Shown here in pieces: positions 62,592-64,000 of a stretch of 64,000 bases of DNA (positions within the stretch are counted from its first letter, which is position 1; every line of letters starts with the position of its first letter). Location: assembly GCA_947172415.1 (NCBI GenBank), contig OX359194.1, forward strand, positions 8,667,017 to 8,731,016. Direction: 5' to 3'. Made by a program: the position numbers and the translations under genes. Source of the DNA: Chondrosia reniformis (lineage: Eukaryota > Porifera > Demospongiae > Chondrillida > Chondrillidae). The notes below the pieces were generated by a model that made no database searches, had not been told where the DNA came from, and saw nothing but the letters and a program-made list of their open reading frames with translations.

Positions 62592-64000
62592 CTAGGGTTA
62601 GGGTTAGGGTTAGGGTTAGGGTTAGGGTTAGGGTTAGGGTTAGGGTTAGGGTTAGGGTTAGGGTTAGGGTTAGGGTTAGGGTTAGGGTTAGGGTTAGGGT
62701 TAGGGTTAGGGTTAGGGTTAGGGTTAGGGTTAGGGTTAGGGTTAGGGTTAGGGTTAGGGTTAGGGTTAGGGTTAGGGTTAGGGTTAGGGTTAGGGTTAGG
62801 GTTAGGGTTAGGGTTAGGGTTAGGGTTAGGGTTAGGGTTAGGGTTAGGGTTAGGGTTAGGGTTAGGGTTAGGGTTAGGGTTAGGGTTAGGGTTAGGGTTA
62901 GGGTTAGGGTTAGGGTTAGGGTTAGGGTTAGGGTTAGGGTTAGGGTTAGGGTTAGGGTTAGGGTTAGGGTTAGGGTTAGGGTTAGGGTTAGGGTTAGGGT
63001 TAGGGTTAGGGTTAGGGTTAGGGTTAGGGTTAGGGTTAGGGTTAGGGTTAGGGTTAGGGTTAGGGTTAGGGTTAGGGTTAGGGTTAGGGTTAGGGTTAGG
63101 GTTAGGGTTAGGGTTAGGGTTAGGGTTAGGGTTAGGGTTAGGGTTAGGGTTAGGGTTAGGGTTAGGGTTAGGGTTAGGGTTAGGGTTAGGGTTAGGGTTA
63201 GGGTTAGGGTTAGGGTTAGGGTTAGGGTTAGGGTTAGGGTTAGGGTTAGGGTTAGGGTTAGGGTTAGGGTTAGGGTTAGGGTTAGGGTTAGGGTTAGGGT
63301 TAGGGTTAGGGTTAGGGTTAGGGTTAGGGTTAGGGTTAGGGTTAGGGTTAGGGTTAGGGTTAGGGTTAGGGTTAGGGTTAGGGTTAGGGTTAGGGTTAGG
63401 GTTAGGGTTAGGGTTAGGGTTAGGGTTAGGGTTAGGGTTAGGGTTAGGGTTAGGGTTAGGGTTAGGGTTAGGGTTAGGGTTAGGGTTAGGGTTAGGGTTA
63501 GGGTTAGGGTTAGGGTTAGGGTTAGGGTTAGGGTTAGGGTTAGGGTTAGGGTTAGGGTTAGGGTTAGGGTTAGGGTTAGGGTTAGGGTTAGGGTTAGGGT
63601 TAGGGTTAGGGTTAGGGTTAGGGTTAGGGTTAGGGTTAGGGTTAGGGTTAGGGTTAGGGTTAGGGTTAGGGTTAGGGTTAGGGTTAGGGTTAGGGTTAGG
63701 GTTAGGGTTAGGGTTAGGGTTAGGGTTAGGGTTAGGGTTAGGGTTAGGGTTAGGGTTAGGGTTAGGGTTAGGGTTAGGGTTAGGGTTAGGGTTAGGGTTA
63801 GGGTTAGGGTTAGGGTTAGGGTTAGGGTTAGGGTTAGGGTTAGGGTTAGGGTTAGGGTTAGGGTTAGGGTTAGGGTTAGGGTTAGGGTTAGGGTTAGGGT
63901 TAGGGTTAGGGTTAGGGTTAGGGTTAGGGTTAGGGTTAGGGTTAGGGTTAGGGTTAGGGTTAGGGTTAGGGTTAGGGTTAGGGTTAGGGTTAGGGTTAGG
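62592..64000. repeat. Telomere, (TTAGGG)n
   Basis: About 234 perfect TTAGGG hexamers running to the last base. The G-rich strand reads 5' to 3' toward the end of the window, as expected at the right end of a chromosome. It defines the telomeric motif of the organism; the true length is cut by the window edge. Confidence 0.99.

Overview
The window is eukaryotic and metazoan. It holds about twenty spliced genes with short GT-AG introns (mostly 50-150 bases) and animal-specific families: Wntless, a dystrophin-family protein, a TRAF, a TRIM-NHL protein, taspase 1, TESK and SREK1. It ends in about 1.4 kb of (TTAGGG)n running to the last base, in the orientation of a right-hand chromosome end. Gene compactness, divergence from vertebrate sequences and vertebrate-like telomeres suggest an early-branching animal, most likely a sponge; the phylum is inferred, not shown. 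Exon junctions below were placed by hand from splice signals, reading frame and similarity to known families. Where every exon was placed, the summed length is a multiple of three.

Layout: 1-2470 is repeat-rich with no convincing gene. 2474-9220: COMMD9 (+), a Tctex1 dynein light chain (-), COA7 (+), VCP/p97 (+). 9392-14365: a B4GALNT3/4-like glycosyltransferase (-) and a TRAF (+). 14503-18345: two tandem subtilisin-like proteases (-). 18473-22674: taspase 1 (+) and Wntless (+). 22769-27543: a short dystrophin (-) head-to-head with an intronless NHL protein (+). 27743-33302: MTG1 (-), ASNSD1 (-), HIGD2A (+). 33516-39149: a kinesin-13 (-) and RANBP3 (+). 39301-48163: TESK kinase (-), SREK1 splicing factor (-), SLC35D nucleotide-sugar transporter (-). 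48323-59541: a DEPDC7-like protein (+) and nardilysin (+), which carries a whole TRIM-NHL gene in one intron. 59542-64000 is subtelomeric: a 470-base foldback element, a degenerate ACATGCATCT repeat, degenerate C-rich telomere-like sequence, an 81-copy 14-base array and the telomere.

The genes do not form one pathway. They are mostly housekeeping genes in a dense, bidirectionally arranged region; many divergent pairs are only 70-180 bases apart. The most unusual structure is the repeat content. Most intronic minisatellites are pyrimidine-rich on the transcribed gene's sense strand and several abut splice sites, three proteins carry in-frame coding minisatellites, and the chromosome end has a layered telomere-like architecture. 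I found no CRISPR array, prokaryotic operon, rRNA or tRNA gene.
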